Assembly (NCBI GenBank): GCA_907163375.1
Contig: CAJQUW010003434.1
Span: forward strand, 124,001 to 188,000
Reading direction: 5' to 3'
Source: Prostheceraeus crozeri
Taxonomy: Eukaryota > Platyhelminthes > Polycladida > Euryleptidae
DNA length: 64,000 nt
Shown piece after piece: positions 10,245 through 22,300 of this stretch. The notes under the pieces were generated by a model. The model had not been told where the DNA came from. It worked only from the letters and a program-made list of their open reading frames with translations, and searched no databases. Made by a program: the position numbers and the translations under genes. How positions within the stretch are numbered: position 1 is the first letter of the stretch; the number at the start of each line of letters is the position of its first letter.

Positions 10245-10943
10245 AGCTAAAAAATAATATATAACAATAAATATAATATATAAATCAAAATACACTTATG
10301 AAATTTTCGTGTATGCTCATACAATTATTCTATAATTGCAGCTAACTAGCACTCCGGGCTCGGCCCTTACCCGTCCCCCTGGCCAAATTTCTACAAAACT
10401 TATCAGGCTGATCACGTCGAATTATGTTAAAATTCGCCTCTTTCTGTACGGTAAGATATATTTTGAAAGTAATATCTTTAATTCAAAAGTCCTATCACGT
10501 CAGCAGGCAATGAAGCTGATTCTCTTTAGAGGCAAATAAATTTTGATTTACCGAGTTTTCTTTTGAATAAAACGTTACTTCGCATGCACCTTATTTTCTA
10601 TTTAAGCTACATTTATGTAAGCAATCATGATGAGTGAGAAAGTATGACATTGCAGGTCATCAGGAATTGTCAACATTTCTATGATTCGTTATCAATTATT
10701 ATAGTCGTTGAAAGTTAATGTGCTTATTATCATTACATTCTCACAGACACGTGCATGCCGACATTTGTTTCTTGCCTACATACCGGGATTGTGCGCGCGC
10801 GCGTGGCAGGGAAAGCAGGCTTCACGCAAATCGGGGAGTAGTCCATCTATCCCTTTCTAGATCTGTGTTCAATACCACAGCACCAGACAAATCAAGATTG
10901 TGGCCTGATACTCCCTAGCAACCTCGAAACGACCTGCATATTT

Positions 10944-11672
10944 GTGAAAGCATTGAACGGCATATTTCATTTGTGTGCATGTAAAGAACTGTTGAAGGGC
11001 AACGCAGTGAAATTTCTTCTTCTCGGCAGAATTCAAAGCGGCGCATCAGAAGGTGAGTTCCGCATTTACCGTGGTATGTTTGGTGGACTATACCACATAA
11101 CATACGAATTGTTAATCACCGGTAAACTTCGCCGATTAGAATTGATTCTTAATCTTGAAGAATTGACGGAGCCTCAAATCCATAATGACATCGGCTGTTG
11201 CGTCTCAGATTTCTCCTCCGATGAATCGGAAGCTATTGACACACTGTTCAACTATCCTACCAGCCTTAGTGATCATGAAAGACAAACAATGTTCTACATT
11301 GCTGATTATATTCATAAGAAAGAAAATTGTAAAGGCACAACAATTGAATCCGGTCAACACAGTGAATCATATTCCAACAGCAAATTTGTTAACTTAGTTT
11401 CGCGTGAAAAACTAACTGTCCCTTTCGGAGGATTATCCCAATTTTTCACTTTTGTGCTATGTTTTCTTCAAAAGTTTGAAAACCTGATATAAACGACACC
11501 TTGTAGGAGCTTTTGTGGTTGTATTTCAGTCATATTTCTTCGATTCCCAGTCACGAGATGATATTGCTTCTCGACTAGTGAATGCCTTCATGAAAAGAGC
11601 AGTCAGAATGTACAATGATTCTTTGCCAACTGCATCGAATGAGCGCAAGAAGAAATCGTCACATGAGTACTA
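10944..11672 (+). pseudogene. P-element/THAP9-like transposase C-terminal remnant
   Basis: An open stretch at 10944-11492 carries RGMFGGLYHITYELL, then SLSDHERQTMFYIADYIHKK and FVNLVSREKLTVP. This is the pattern of the C-terminal region of P/THAP9-type transposases ('..AGY..kK..', then 'F..L.SRG.L..P'). The next block at about 11518-11672 (DDIASRLVNAFMKRAVRMYN) continues in the family order in another frame after about 25 bp. An intron or a frameshift could explain the change. Together with the THAP domain at 9711 this outlines one decayed element that has lost the RNase H core. Short open DNA at 10336-10539 between them may be further debris. Confidence 0.5.
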
Positions 11673-12690
11673 ATTCTTCTTTTCTACCATACAACATAGA
11701 AAGTAGGATACATTAAAATGGCGCAAATTGTAATCTTATCACTGCATGCGCTCCATTATTGTTACTGGTAGTCTCCTAAGTAACACTGTCAAACTGACAA
11801 CTTATTTGTTTGAGCACTTTTATACTGCTTATCCCTTAAAAAGAGATAATTGAGTGAGAAGTAAGATCTACAACATATTGAGAATATTAACATAAGTCTG
11901 CGGCTTTCAGCCCATTGTCGACGAGTTGCATGCCCCGGTAGTAGCAAGATATCTAAGCAATCCCTGCTCTGATACACTCTTATTGTCCTAGCTTACGGTA
12001 TAATTTCGAATACAATCCATCCTCGAATGGAAGAAACAATAATATAACCCCCTTCAATTAGAACCCGCACCTATAATTATCGATAGAGGCTTTTGTGAAT
12101 TTTATTATAAAACCAATGCTTTTAGAGTGTGACGCCATATGACAGACATCTTTACATTGACTAACAATGGCTGTTGATAATACTCATTCTTCAGCAGTTG
12201 TCCTAACTGAATGTTTTAATCATCATGTTTTCATACAACCAACATAACATGGATCATAATTATTCTTGTTTTCCATCATAAAATATGTCCTTTTCAGTTA
12301 TCTATCCCCATTGCTTTCTTTCGCATTGACTACAGTTCTATTTAAAATGATACAAATTATAATCGATAATAGCTCAACAAACTGATCAATATCACATCAT
12401 CACTCAACATAAGCTTCTAGTAAGTTCTCCTGTTAACATATCCTGCGTCTAGTAATCATATTTTCTTTAGATTTATTAACTTTCGTATTGTGCCTCATCA
12501 TAAGTGCACATAGTGTCTGTTGGGCTTCATCACTAAAAAATCGAGACAGCTTAATCACAAGCAAGAAAATTCATTCATACAATCCGCCATCGTATAGAAT
12601 CCCCACTTAGATTGCAAAAAATGATATAACCCGCGAATTCACTCGATTAGAAACGGCAATATTTCCAATAAAGTCAGAACGTTCACTTTT
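11673..12690. other. AT-rich non-coding stretch downstream of RAD1
   Basis: I see no convincing coding sequence here. It should contain the 3' untranslated region of RAD1 on the minus strand, with candidate polyadenylation signals at 12472-12477 and near 12097. Confidence 0.5.
12472..12477 (-). terminator. Candidate RAD1 polyadenylation signal
   Basis: The minus strand reads AATAAA about 216 nt past the RAD1 stop codon. It is the nearest exact hexamer I noticed. A second lies near 12097. No transcript evidence is available. Confidence 0.3.
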
Positions 12691-12692
12691 AG

Positions 12693-15600
12693 TCAACGCA
12701 TCTGTCTGTCACTGGATTCGTTACTGATGTACTTCTTCCCCGTTTTATGTCTCTTCTTCTCGGTCACGGGGATGGACGAAGTTGCGATGATCCTTTTGTA
12801 TTTCAAATGATCTAGAGCAATGTCTTCCGACAACTCTAGCGTCTCCTGGAATGCTTGTATACAGGCTTGCCACTGCTATGTGTATCATTAAAATCAAAAA
12901 GAATTATACATTTTGCAATATGAAAGAAAATATTTTTTTTTATATTTTTGCAAAATGAAAGAAAAAAAAATCTTTCCTTTATTTTGTACTTACAAAAAAC
13001 TCCACGAAACAAATTTGCCCATCGTCTGCTCGAATCATGAATTGAAGACAAAGAAATCCACGATCATCGGTTCGTATTGATACACGCGACGACAAGGAAA
13101 GAGCCTTCATCACGGGTTTCAGTATGGACAATTTGTATCTAAATAAAAGAAGATTGAACGACATTTTCCTTTGCATTGAAACAAAAGGACTTTTCTGTGC
13201 TAGAACACATATACTTATAGGTAGAAATAGGATTTTCAAATTACTAAATTCACGTTATTAATTAATGTAGGTCTTCATACTAAAGTTGAGATGGCATTCT
13301 GCTTCTTGGCTCAATTTTCAAGTTTGCTAACTTAGTAGATCTAATTCATACCGCTCTTTTCCACTAGAGTTAAATAGATATGTTAAGTTAAGCATCTTGT
13401 CCAAATTATCAATTGCATCCAACGTTTTATAGAAATCACTGTGTGAAATTGAGTTATAAATTGTTGGAATAATAATACCCTATGTAGTTGGATTTCAGCT
13501 ACCGGTATTCAAGTTTAATTGTGGATTGATGCAATCTCTCATGTTCAGATTCAGGTTCAATGCCGTTGCCCGTTCACCGGGCCGTGGGCGTGCCTCACAG
13601 ATCGTCAATCCACGCCTTTCTCTGTCTTCCTCTCTTCGCTCGTTCATCCACTTCGTCTTCGAACGTCGCCAACATCAGGCTCTCGGGCCTCCGCTTCCAA
13701 TGCGCGTACTTTGCCCTCGATAGTCTCCAACAGTCCATTGTTTTCTGGCACTTCCACTTTGTCTCGCACCCTATTCACTTGGTGGCGCTTGTGAGTCGTG
13801 CTCCCCGGATACTACCATTCAATATTCGCCGGTAGTAACTAATGCAAACACAGCCGAGTGCTGGGCGGCTGTAAATAACTTAGTTCACCCCAGAGTCTGG
13901 GGAGGGTAGTGGGACCCTGATGGAGGAAATGCCATCAAAACATCTTCGGCACCCACAAAATTTGGCGTGACAGACGTCAATAGTTGGTGAAACTCTCTGT
14001 CTAGATCGGTGAATCAATACTTCACCCAGTCTCCAACCTGTCTTTGCCAAGCGTGGAGTCTGTAAACCCGGCAACAGTGCAACTTGACTGACACAAGCAA
14101 AAATTCACGGCCCTCAGTGCCCAGCAGCGCAACCACTCAAGATCAGCTAGGATCCGTCGGCAGTTGTGCAGAGGGTATTGAAGAATCACTGGGTTAGGAT
14201 CAGCAACGAAATAACATTGCAGCTGGCTACATTCAACGTCAGATCAATCTGCTCAGATGATAAGATTGACGAAATAGAACACGAACTTGAATCCACAAAG
14301 ATAAAATGGGACATCATCGGCCTGAACGAAACGAAACGTAGAAATTGTAGACAAACGTTGCTTAAGAGTGGCTCTCTTCTCTGTCATTCAAAAAGAACTG
14401 TGGACGGCTACCAAGGTGTGAGATTCTTGATTGAGAGCAACTGGATTTCAAAAGTCGAAAATTTCGTGGCTACCTCCCCCACACGCATTGCAAGTCTAAC
14501 AATAAAACTGAATAAACGATACAAAGTCAAGATCATATAGGCGTACGCACCAACAACGACTTCAACAGAGGAAGAAATGGAAGATTTTTACAACGACCTG
14601 GACGAAGTCATAAACACAAGAGAGCAGTTCAAGGTTATTGGTGACTCAACGCGAAGTCGGTATCGGCGACGATCCCAGAGAACATGTCACAGGACCGTGC
14701 GGTGTGGGTCAACGCAACCGTTGAGGTTCTCTATTGGTCGAATGGGCAGCGTCACATAACCTCTACACAACAAACAGTATCTTCCGTCGATGGACCTGGT
14801 AAGCTCCAAATGCACGAACAAAGAACGAGATTGACTACATCTTAACAAGCCTCAAAAGAACGGTGCAAGATGTATCTGTCGTCAATTGCATCACTTGTTG
14901 TCCACCTGACCACAGGCTGGTCCGCGCGAGGAAACGATTCGACATCAAAGCTGAATGAAAACAACTTGTGGGAAGCAACCAACAACGAAAATGTCTCCAT
15001 GATGACCTAGCCACTAAGACAGAAGAATTCGAAATAAGGCTTGAAAACAAAGTCTCGAATTTATATCCTAATGTCATGGAAAACATTGACATCGGAGCAG
15101 AAATAATTGCTAAAACCCTAAAAGAGACAGCTAAAGACGTTAATCCCCAGCCGATACATTTATCAACCCCACCCCAGACATCAAAGACACAAAAAGGCTG
15201 ATAACAATTACCTAATCCCCGAGAAAATTCCTATTATATTCCCAAGAAAAGTAACACTCTTGCTTATGACAATTACCGTACAATCAGCATCATAAGTCAC
15301 GCGAGTAAAGTATTACAACGCATAATTCATCAACGCATTCGCAACACGATTGTCTCGGTTATGAGAGAGGAACAAGCTGGCTTTCAAAAGGGTAGAAGCA
15401 CCTCTGAACAAATAAGTAATTTAAGAATGATTTGTGAAAAATACATCGAGCATCAAAAAGAAGTCTTTCATAATTTCATTGATTTCAGAAAAGCCTTCGA
15501 TAACGCATGGCATGATGCACTGTGGAAAATCATGAGTAAACATGGCATACAACAAGACTTGATCAAAGCCATGCAAACTCTCTACGAAAATACCAACAAC

Positions 15601-18600
15601 AAAATTAAAATAGACGATGTATATAGTGCCAGCTTTATACCAGAGGTAGGAGGTAGGGTGGTATAAGGATTGGTGGCAGAAATATGATTAACTTGAGATA
15701 TGCTGATGACATATATATATACTGTATATAAAAAGGAGAGAACCAAAAGATGATTTTGGTGTTACCGGTTTCCGTGTTTATTAAAATACACTTCGTCAGA
15801 CACCAAGAAATTATAGCAAACTAAAAGGCAACTATACATGATGATCTCTATTTAAAGAGGGCTTAAACTTTGAAATAAAGTAGCTTTCTTTACTTTCCCT
15901 CTGAGATCTAGTTGCATCATTAGAAAACTGATAGAAAGGCGCAGCTATAAATTTGATTTCCATGTTCCTACAACAAGAGGCCATATGTTTGCTTACGTGG
16001 AGCAAAGCAAGCCTGGAATTATTAATCTACTGGCGATGAACGGTCGCTCTATTACGTAAGATATCACCAGTTTGACCCACATAGAAATCGTTACAACCAT
16101 TACATTTCAGGAAATACAAGACATTACTTGAATAACAATTGAAGTTCTTTTTTATTTGGAAAGCAAAATCGCCAATATTTATCGCCGTGTCAGTAATGAG
16201 ATGGTCACAACATTTACACCTGCTATCACCACATTTAGTGATACCCGTAATAATAGCATGATCATTCTTGCGGAGAATATTCAATAAAGAGCGACTTTGA
16301 CGATAAGAAGGGACAACTATAAAGTTGTTGAAAGGTTTAATTAGATTGAGACTACCTGTGGTTGGGCGAATTATATTTTGATAAACATTTGGGTTGATGG
16401 GATTAAAGGTTGATACAAAAGGTAATAATGCTTTACTATTCACGCGCACTAATTTAAAGTATCCCTAGATCTTTGCAGCCAATAATCAATCGCTTCTATG
16501 CCCAAATTATGAGGGATGCTAGTGTATGAAGCTACGACGTCAAACGTTGCGAAAATAGTCTGATCATCAACTTCTTTCGGAAGTTTATTTAGAAAGTGAA
16601 ACGTGTCTCTACAATGACTCGGCAGTTTGTGCACCAAAGGTTTTAATAATTCGTCTACCAGTTCACTCAATCTCGAAGTATGAGCATCAGAATTATTTAT
16701 GATAGGTCTGAATTTTAGATTTTGAGGTACATCAATGTATATATCCGAACTTATCAATATTCATATTCCTAAAATGATCATTGTGCTTATGAATTTTACG
16801 AAGACCATATAAATAAGGAATTTTAGGATTAAACTTTATTAAATACGACCGTTCTTTTTTCGTTATACTTATTTCATTTGATTCTAATAATTGTTTTATT
16901 TTATTTAATGTAGTAAATGGATTATATTTCTTTACAGATGAATAAGCTTGAAGGTCATTTAAATGCTCTTGATGAATTCTTCGTTTGTAAAAATCTCTAT
17001 CTAAAGTTACAAATGCCCCACCCTTATCTGCTTTAGTAATATATAGATCCTGATTATTTTTCATAAAACCAATCGAACGATTATCTCTAAAGGACGTGTT
17101 ACGTTTCTTCGCAGGTGGTTTTGATACATTTGCTACATTTTTTTGAATTACATTTATTAAAGTATCTAATTCTGCATTTTGACCTTTTGGAGGATCGAAG
17201 TTACTTTTGCTGCACTTTAAATTTAGAGAATTATCAGAAACGTTATTTCTAAAATAATCTTTAAGGCGTAACTTCCTGCAACTTTGCTCAACGTAAGCAA
17301 ACAAACGCAGCTCTCGTGACTGTTTGCCGGCTGAACTTCTTAAGCTGAACATCGATATCCTGGCCCCCTTCATCGCTCACCTATTCAACACGTCCCTATC
17401 TTCCGGATCTTTCCCAACATCCTGGAAGGAAACAATCATCAACCCGATCCTGAAGAAAGGCAACCCTGACCCCACTGACGTCTCTTCCTACCGCCCTATC
17501 TCCAAGCTGTGCACACTCTCCAAGGTCCTTGAGCGTGTGGTGGCGCGTCAGCTTCTGATTCACCTAAACGCCCACAGCCTCCTTCCCGATCTCCAGTCAG
17601 CGTACCGGTCCCTGCACTCCACCGAAACCGCCCTCTTGAAGGTGACGTCCGATCTTCTCTCGTCCATCGACAGCGGTGACTTGTGCCTCATCGCCCTCCT
17701 TGACCTCTCCTCTGCTTTCGACTGCGTTCACCACGACATCCTCCTCCGTCGCCTTGAGTTGACTTTCGGCCTGAGTGGGGATGTCCTGTCGTGGTTCGCT
17801 TCATTTCTGCGCGACCGTAGTCAGACTGTGGTGTGTGAGTCCTCCACCTCATCCTCAGCCAGATCGTCGCAGGGGGTCCCTCAAGGCTCCGTCCTTGGCC
17901 CAATCCTTTTCCTGCTTTACACCTCAGACCTTCCCAACATCATCGCCTCCCATGGCTTCTCCCTCCATCTGTATGCTGACGACATCCAGATCTACGCGTC
18001 CTGCTCACCCTCTCAGGCTATGGATCTCTCCTCCAAGATGAGCGACTGCCTCGCGGAGGTCCACCGATGGCTGGCAAGTAATCGCCTTCTGCTCAACATC
18101 AGCAAGACAGAAGTCATGTGGCTCACCTCCAAAAGACGTCGTCACCTTGCCCCACTGACTCCCACCGCCATCAACCAAGAGAGTGTGATCAGTCCATCAA
18201 CCGTAGTCCGCAATCTTGGTGTGCTTCTCGACCCCTGCTTATCAATGCAACCCCAGATTTCGAATATCGTCTCCAAGTGCTTCTCGACTCTCCGTCAGCT
18301 CCGAACCATACATCGCTTCCTTCCCAGATCTGTCTTGAACACCCTCGTGGTCTCCCTAGTGCTCTCCAGACTTGATTACTGCTGCAGTCTGCTGTATGGT
18401 CTCCCTGATAACTCCCTCTCCAGAATGCAATCCGTGATGAATGCTGGGGCACGGATCTTGTTTCGTGCCCGCTCCCGTGACCACATCACTCCGCTTCTCC
18501 AGTCGCTGCAGTGGCTCCCGATCCGCCATCGCATCACCTTCCGCGTGGCGGTATTCGCGTTCAAGTGCCTTCGGGGAGGAGCCCCTTCATACTTGTCGTC

Positions 18601-19292
18601 CCTCTTGCATCGTGTGTCCTCCATCCCTTCCCGTAAAAGTCTCCGCTCGGCCTCAGGTGACCAGCTGCTTGTCCCAACCTCCCGCCTGAAGACTGTCGGT
18701 GCCAGGGCCTTCCCGGTCGCGGCTGCCCGCGTGTGGAACAGTCTGCCGGATAGTGTCAAAGCGGCTCCCTCAGTCCCTTCCTTCAAGAGGGCCCTGAAAT
18801 CCGAACTCCTGCTTACTGCCTTCAGTCACTGATGATATGTTTTTGTTTGCTTCTCAATTTCTAACATTTGCCTCTCTCCTGTGACGTCGATCGAATTTGT
18901 TTTGCTGCGTTTTTTTTTCTTGTGCCCTTGAAGTCTCGCCGAGACATAAATGTCACATAAATCTTTTCGTGAAAAATAAAAAAAAAAATAAAAAAATAAA
19001 TATGGCCTCTTGTTGTAGGAACATGGAAATCAAATTTGTAGCTGCACCTTTCCATCAGTTTTCTAATGATGCAACTAGATCTCAGAGGGAAAGTAAAGAA
19101 AGCTACTTTATTTCAAAGTTTAAGCCCTCTTTAAATAGAGATCATCATGTATAGTTGCCTTTTAGTTTGCTATAATTTCTTGGTGTCTGACGAAGTGTAT
19201 TTTAATAAACACGGAAACCAGTAACACCAAAATCATCTTTCGGTTCTCTCCTTTATTTATATTCATCAACTATCTCCATATCTCGCAATTTA

Positions 19293-19355
<63 letters not shown>

Positions 19356-22300
19356 TATATCGTCACAGAGAGTGAAGACGAATTGAGACAACTAACGAAC
19401 GCAGTAGACATGACGGCCACTCGGTTTGGATTGGAGAATAATGTCCAAAAATACAGAGTAATGGTGACTTCGAAACACGGCATTGACTTAAAAGATCCCA
19501 TAATGGTGAGAGGAGAACCGCTTCAACAGGTCAAACATCTCAAGTATCTCGGAAGCATGGTCACTCATGACAACCACTCGATGACCGAAGTTAAAAGCAG
19601 AGTTGCTTTAGCCACCACAGCAATGACTAAGTTGAACAATATCTGGAAAGACAAGCACGTGAAACTCATCAACAAAATCAAATTCCTAAGATCAATGGTA
19701 CTATCCACTCTTCAACATGGCTGTGAATCATGGACATACAGCAAGAAGGTAGTAGGAAGAATCAATGCTTTTGAGATGAGATGTTGTCGCAGACTACTAA
19801 AAATCAGTTATTATGAACACCAGAACAAACATCTCAGTTCTGGAAGAAATTACAAGAACTGCAGGGGATTAGATGAGAATTGTAGAAGCGGCGATAAAAC
19901 GAAAAAATGCTGTGGTTTGGACGAGTGCATCGGCACACGAGCGATCTTAACCTAGCGCACATTGTCATTCAAGGAAGAGTTCCCGGTGTAAGAGGCAGAG
20001 GAAAACCGCGATCCACATGGGCGGACGATATTGTTAAATGGACAGGAGGAAGTATAACGGAAGCTGGTAGACGATCCCTAAACAGGAATGAATGGAGACA
20101 AGAGACGCGAGCGGCTGCAATGAGTCAACGGCCTCACTAGGCTACGACATCGAAGAAGTTGCTGCTGTCATCCATGTCTCTGCGCCGTACAGCATCGCCG
20201 GTAGAATGCACAAGTTGAAAGCGCTAGTATTCAATTTCTGTGGAATGGACCGATTTCTCATTAGATTGTTGAACTTTGTGAACGCTGCCCAACAAGCCCT
20301 TATTCTGTATCATTCACTATCTGGCCGAGCTACATGGGTGCTGTGTTTCTTTCAAGGCCACACTTCCGATGGTGATGACTGCCTGTAGGGCGTGCTCGTT
20401 AAACATCACCTTCGTTTTCATAGGATGTATCCTCAGACAATCTTCAGTGCATTTGTTGTGGTTCTTAATGAGGTTTTGAAGTTTCTCTGGTGTGTGTGTG
20501 ATTGGCACGAGATCATCCGCAAAATGCATGATGGTGAAGAATTTTCCATTGATGTCTATTCCTTTGCCTTAAAGCTTTATTCTCCGGAAAATCATCCTCC
20601 AGGCAGGCATTGAAGAAGTTTGGTTAGAGAGATACTGTCTCCTTGTTGCACTTATCCGCCTTGATGTATTTTGTTGCTGTCTTCATGCAAGCGAATTATG
20701 ATGTTGCATTCTTGCCAATTTCGGTGGGATGTCAATGCAAGGTTTCTCTACCCTTCTTGATATTTGAGTGCCACAAAGAGCGGGACGAACTTGACAAATG
20801 AATGTCATACAGGGTGGAATGTCGTCCTCTCTGCACTTTCCGATAAGTTGGTTGACAGTGTGCAAGTGGTCGATGGTAGAGTATCCAGATGGGCGTTCTG
20901 TTGGTTGATGAGATTCAGGCATTGCCGTCTTTGTGTAAGATGATGCGTGAAAAATGTTGTAAAAACATCGGGAGAAGGATGACTGGTCTGTAACTCCTCA
21001 AGCCAGCTTTGTCACCCTTCTTGTGGATGGCGTTGATGATGGTGGCGATTTTGAGTCAGGTGTCTACTTGTCGGTGATGCACCTGCTTATTAGGTGTGTG
21101 AAAATCTCGACTACGGGCTCACCATCAAACTCCAGCATTTTATTGGTTACATATCGTCACCGGCTGACTTTCTACCCAGCAGTTTACTAATTCCACTTCA
21201 CTTTGAAGAACATAATCGACTTGGTCTTGAACCTGCCTCAATGCTGGATGATGGCGAATTTTGTGGGGCTCTGCTGATATAAAGTTCAGCAGAGCTTTAC
21301 ATAAATATAGCTTTTAATAAATATTAATTCTTCCGTTCTTCTTATCAGTCTGTCACGGTTTGTTAGTATAATTATCAAAATGTGAATCTCTTGTCGTTGC
21401 AATATTTGTCTTCTAAATCTTCTCTTCAGACTTGAATTTCTGTCTATTACTTTTGCTAGTTCTTTCACATTATAATTGCCAGCACTTGTATGTATATTGG
21501 CACTATAAATCCTATCAATATCAAACCGGAACAGGGAAGATTATTTTTCAACTTTAGGAAGTGGGACCGGAGTAAAGATTCAGTTTCAGGCATGGCGCTA
21601 TTTTTCGAACAATCGAACTATGTTAATTGCTGCATCAAATATGAAGTGTAATGATTTTCACATGACTGGTCAAGTATAATTAGGCTTAGACACTTTTGAG
21701 AACTCATGAATAGTTGCTAAGCATTTAGTTTCAAACAACTTAAGATTTGAGGTCACTCTATATGAGGTAGCCTAGTTTAGATGTGATTGGAATGAATAAT
21801 CATCCGATGAAGATGCCATGCAAAAAATGTGCGACAAGCGAGACGTCTTGTGAGATTCTAATATCTTCAGTTTTCATGAAATGTACTGCTGCTTACAAGT
21901 AAATTCAAATAAATCGATAACACCGAATAGTATAGGATCCTTCCTAAAATTGATTAAGAATAACAATTGATTTTTTTTCAAATTACAATTTGAAATGTCA
22001 CCATTTCATTGTGGTTCTTTTTGCTGTTGCAGCCGAACTTCCGAAAATAAAATAGTCTTGCAGCAAGTGAAGAATCGAGAGCCATGAATGCCCAGGAGAC
22101 AGTTTGTAAATGAAATGCTTTGAGTGAAAACGGAGTAGCACAGACTGACAGGATCTCAAGTAGAATTTAAAGTTCGATTACTTTGAGATGCATATAAAAC
22201 TTGACTGATCTTTGAGATGATTAAAGCTACCCTTTTGCATTCAAATGTTAGACGGACTTGACTATGATTAAGATCGGAGTCAAACATCGTGTAATGATTG

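Larger units (their letters stand above)
15728..19262 (-). mobile_element. Canonical Penelope element with inverted flanks, internally deleted
   Basis: Sequences of about 260 bp at 15728-15995 and 19001-19262 are inverted copies (both read gatgattttggtgtta in opposite senses), as in Penelope elements with inverted pseudo-LTRs. The minus strand between them encodes an N-terminal reverse transcriptase part (17300-16732, with the DKG motif in TKADKGGAFVTLDRDFY), a further part at 16757-16449 (FATFDVVASYTSIPHN), and a C-terminal GIY-YIG nuclease at 16449-16027 (NVLYFLKCNGC, then DFYVGQTGD). Nuclease after polymerase is the classical order, unlike the elements at 2252-9374. The palm motif with the catalytic aspartate pair is missing, so there is an internal deletion. 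An L2/CR1-like LINE occupies 17304-19000. Confidence 0.85.
13850..20140 (+). mobile_element. RTE-type LINE, split by a nested insertion
   Basis: A non-LTR retrotransposon of the RTE type. The apurinic-like endonuclease starts near 14217 (LATFNVRSICSDDKIDEIEH, then WDIIGLNETK) and continues in shifted frames to about 14880 (SDH-type motif before PPDHRL). The reverse transcriptase follows at 15240-15710 (REEQAGFQKGRSTSEQI, NFIDFRKAFDNAWHD, and the catalytic LRYADDI). It is then interrupted by the Penelope insertion at about 15728-19262 plus an AT repeat. It resumes at 19362 (ESEDELRQLTNAVD, GLENNVQKY, HLKYLGSMVT) and ends with WADDIVKWTGG and RNEWRQ near 20138. Several frameshifts and stops make it dead. 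The GC-rich DNA at 13540-13840 may be its 5' untranslated region. It sits in the RAD1 intron between exons 6 and 7, on the opposite strand. Confidence 0.85.

Noticed and set aside
13519-13835. Three overlapping plus-strand frames rich in serine and arginine
   Set aside because: All three frames are open because the region is GC-rich; it looks like the 5' untranslated part of the RTE LINE.
17688-18786. Additional open frames on both strands across the L2-type LINE
   Set aside because: They are shadows of the GC-rich reverse-transcriptase frame at 17324-18832.
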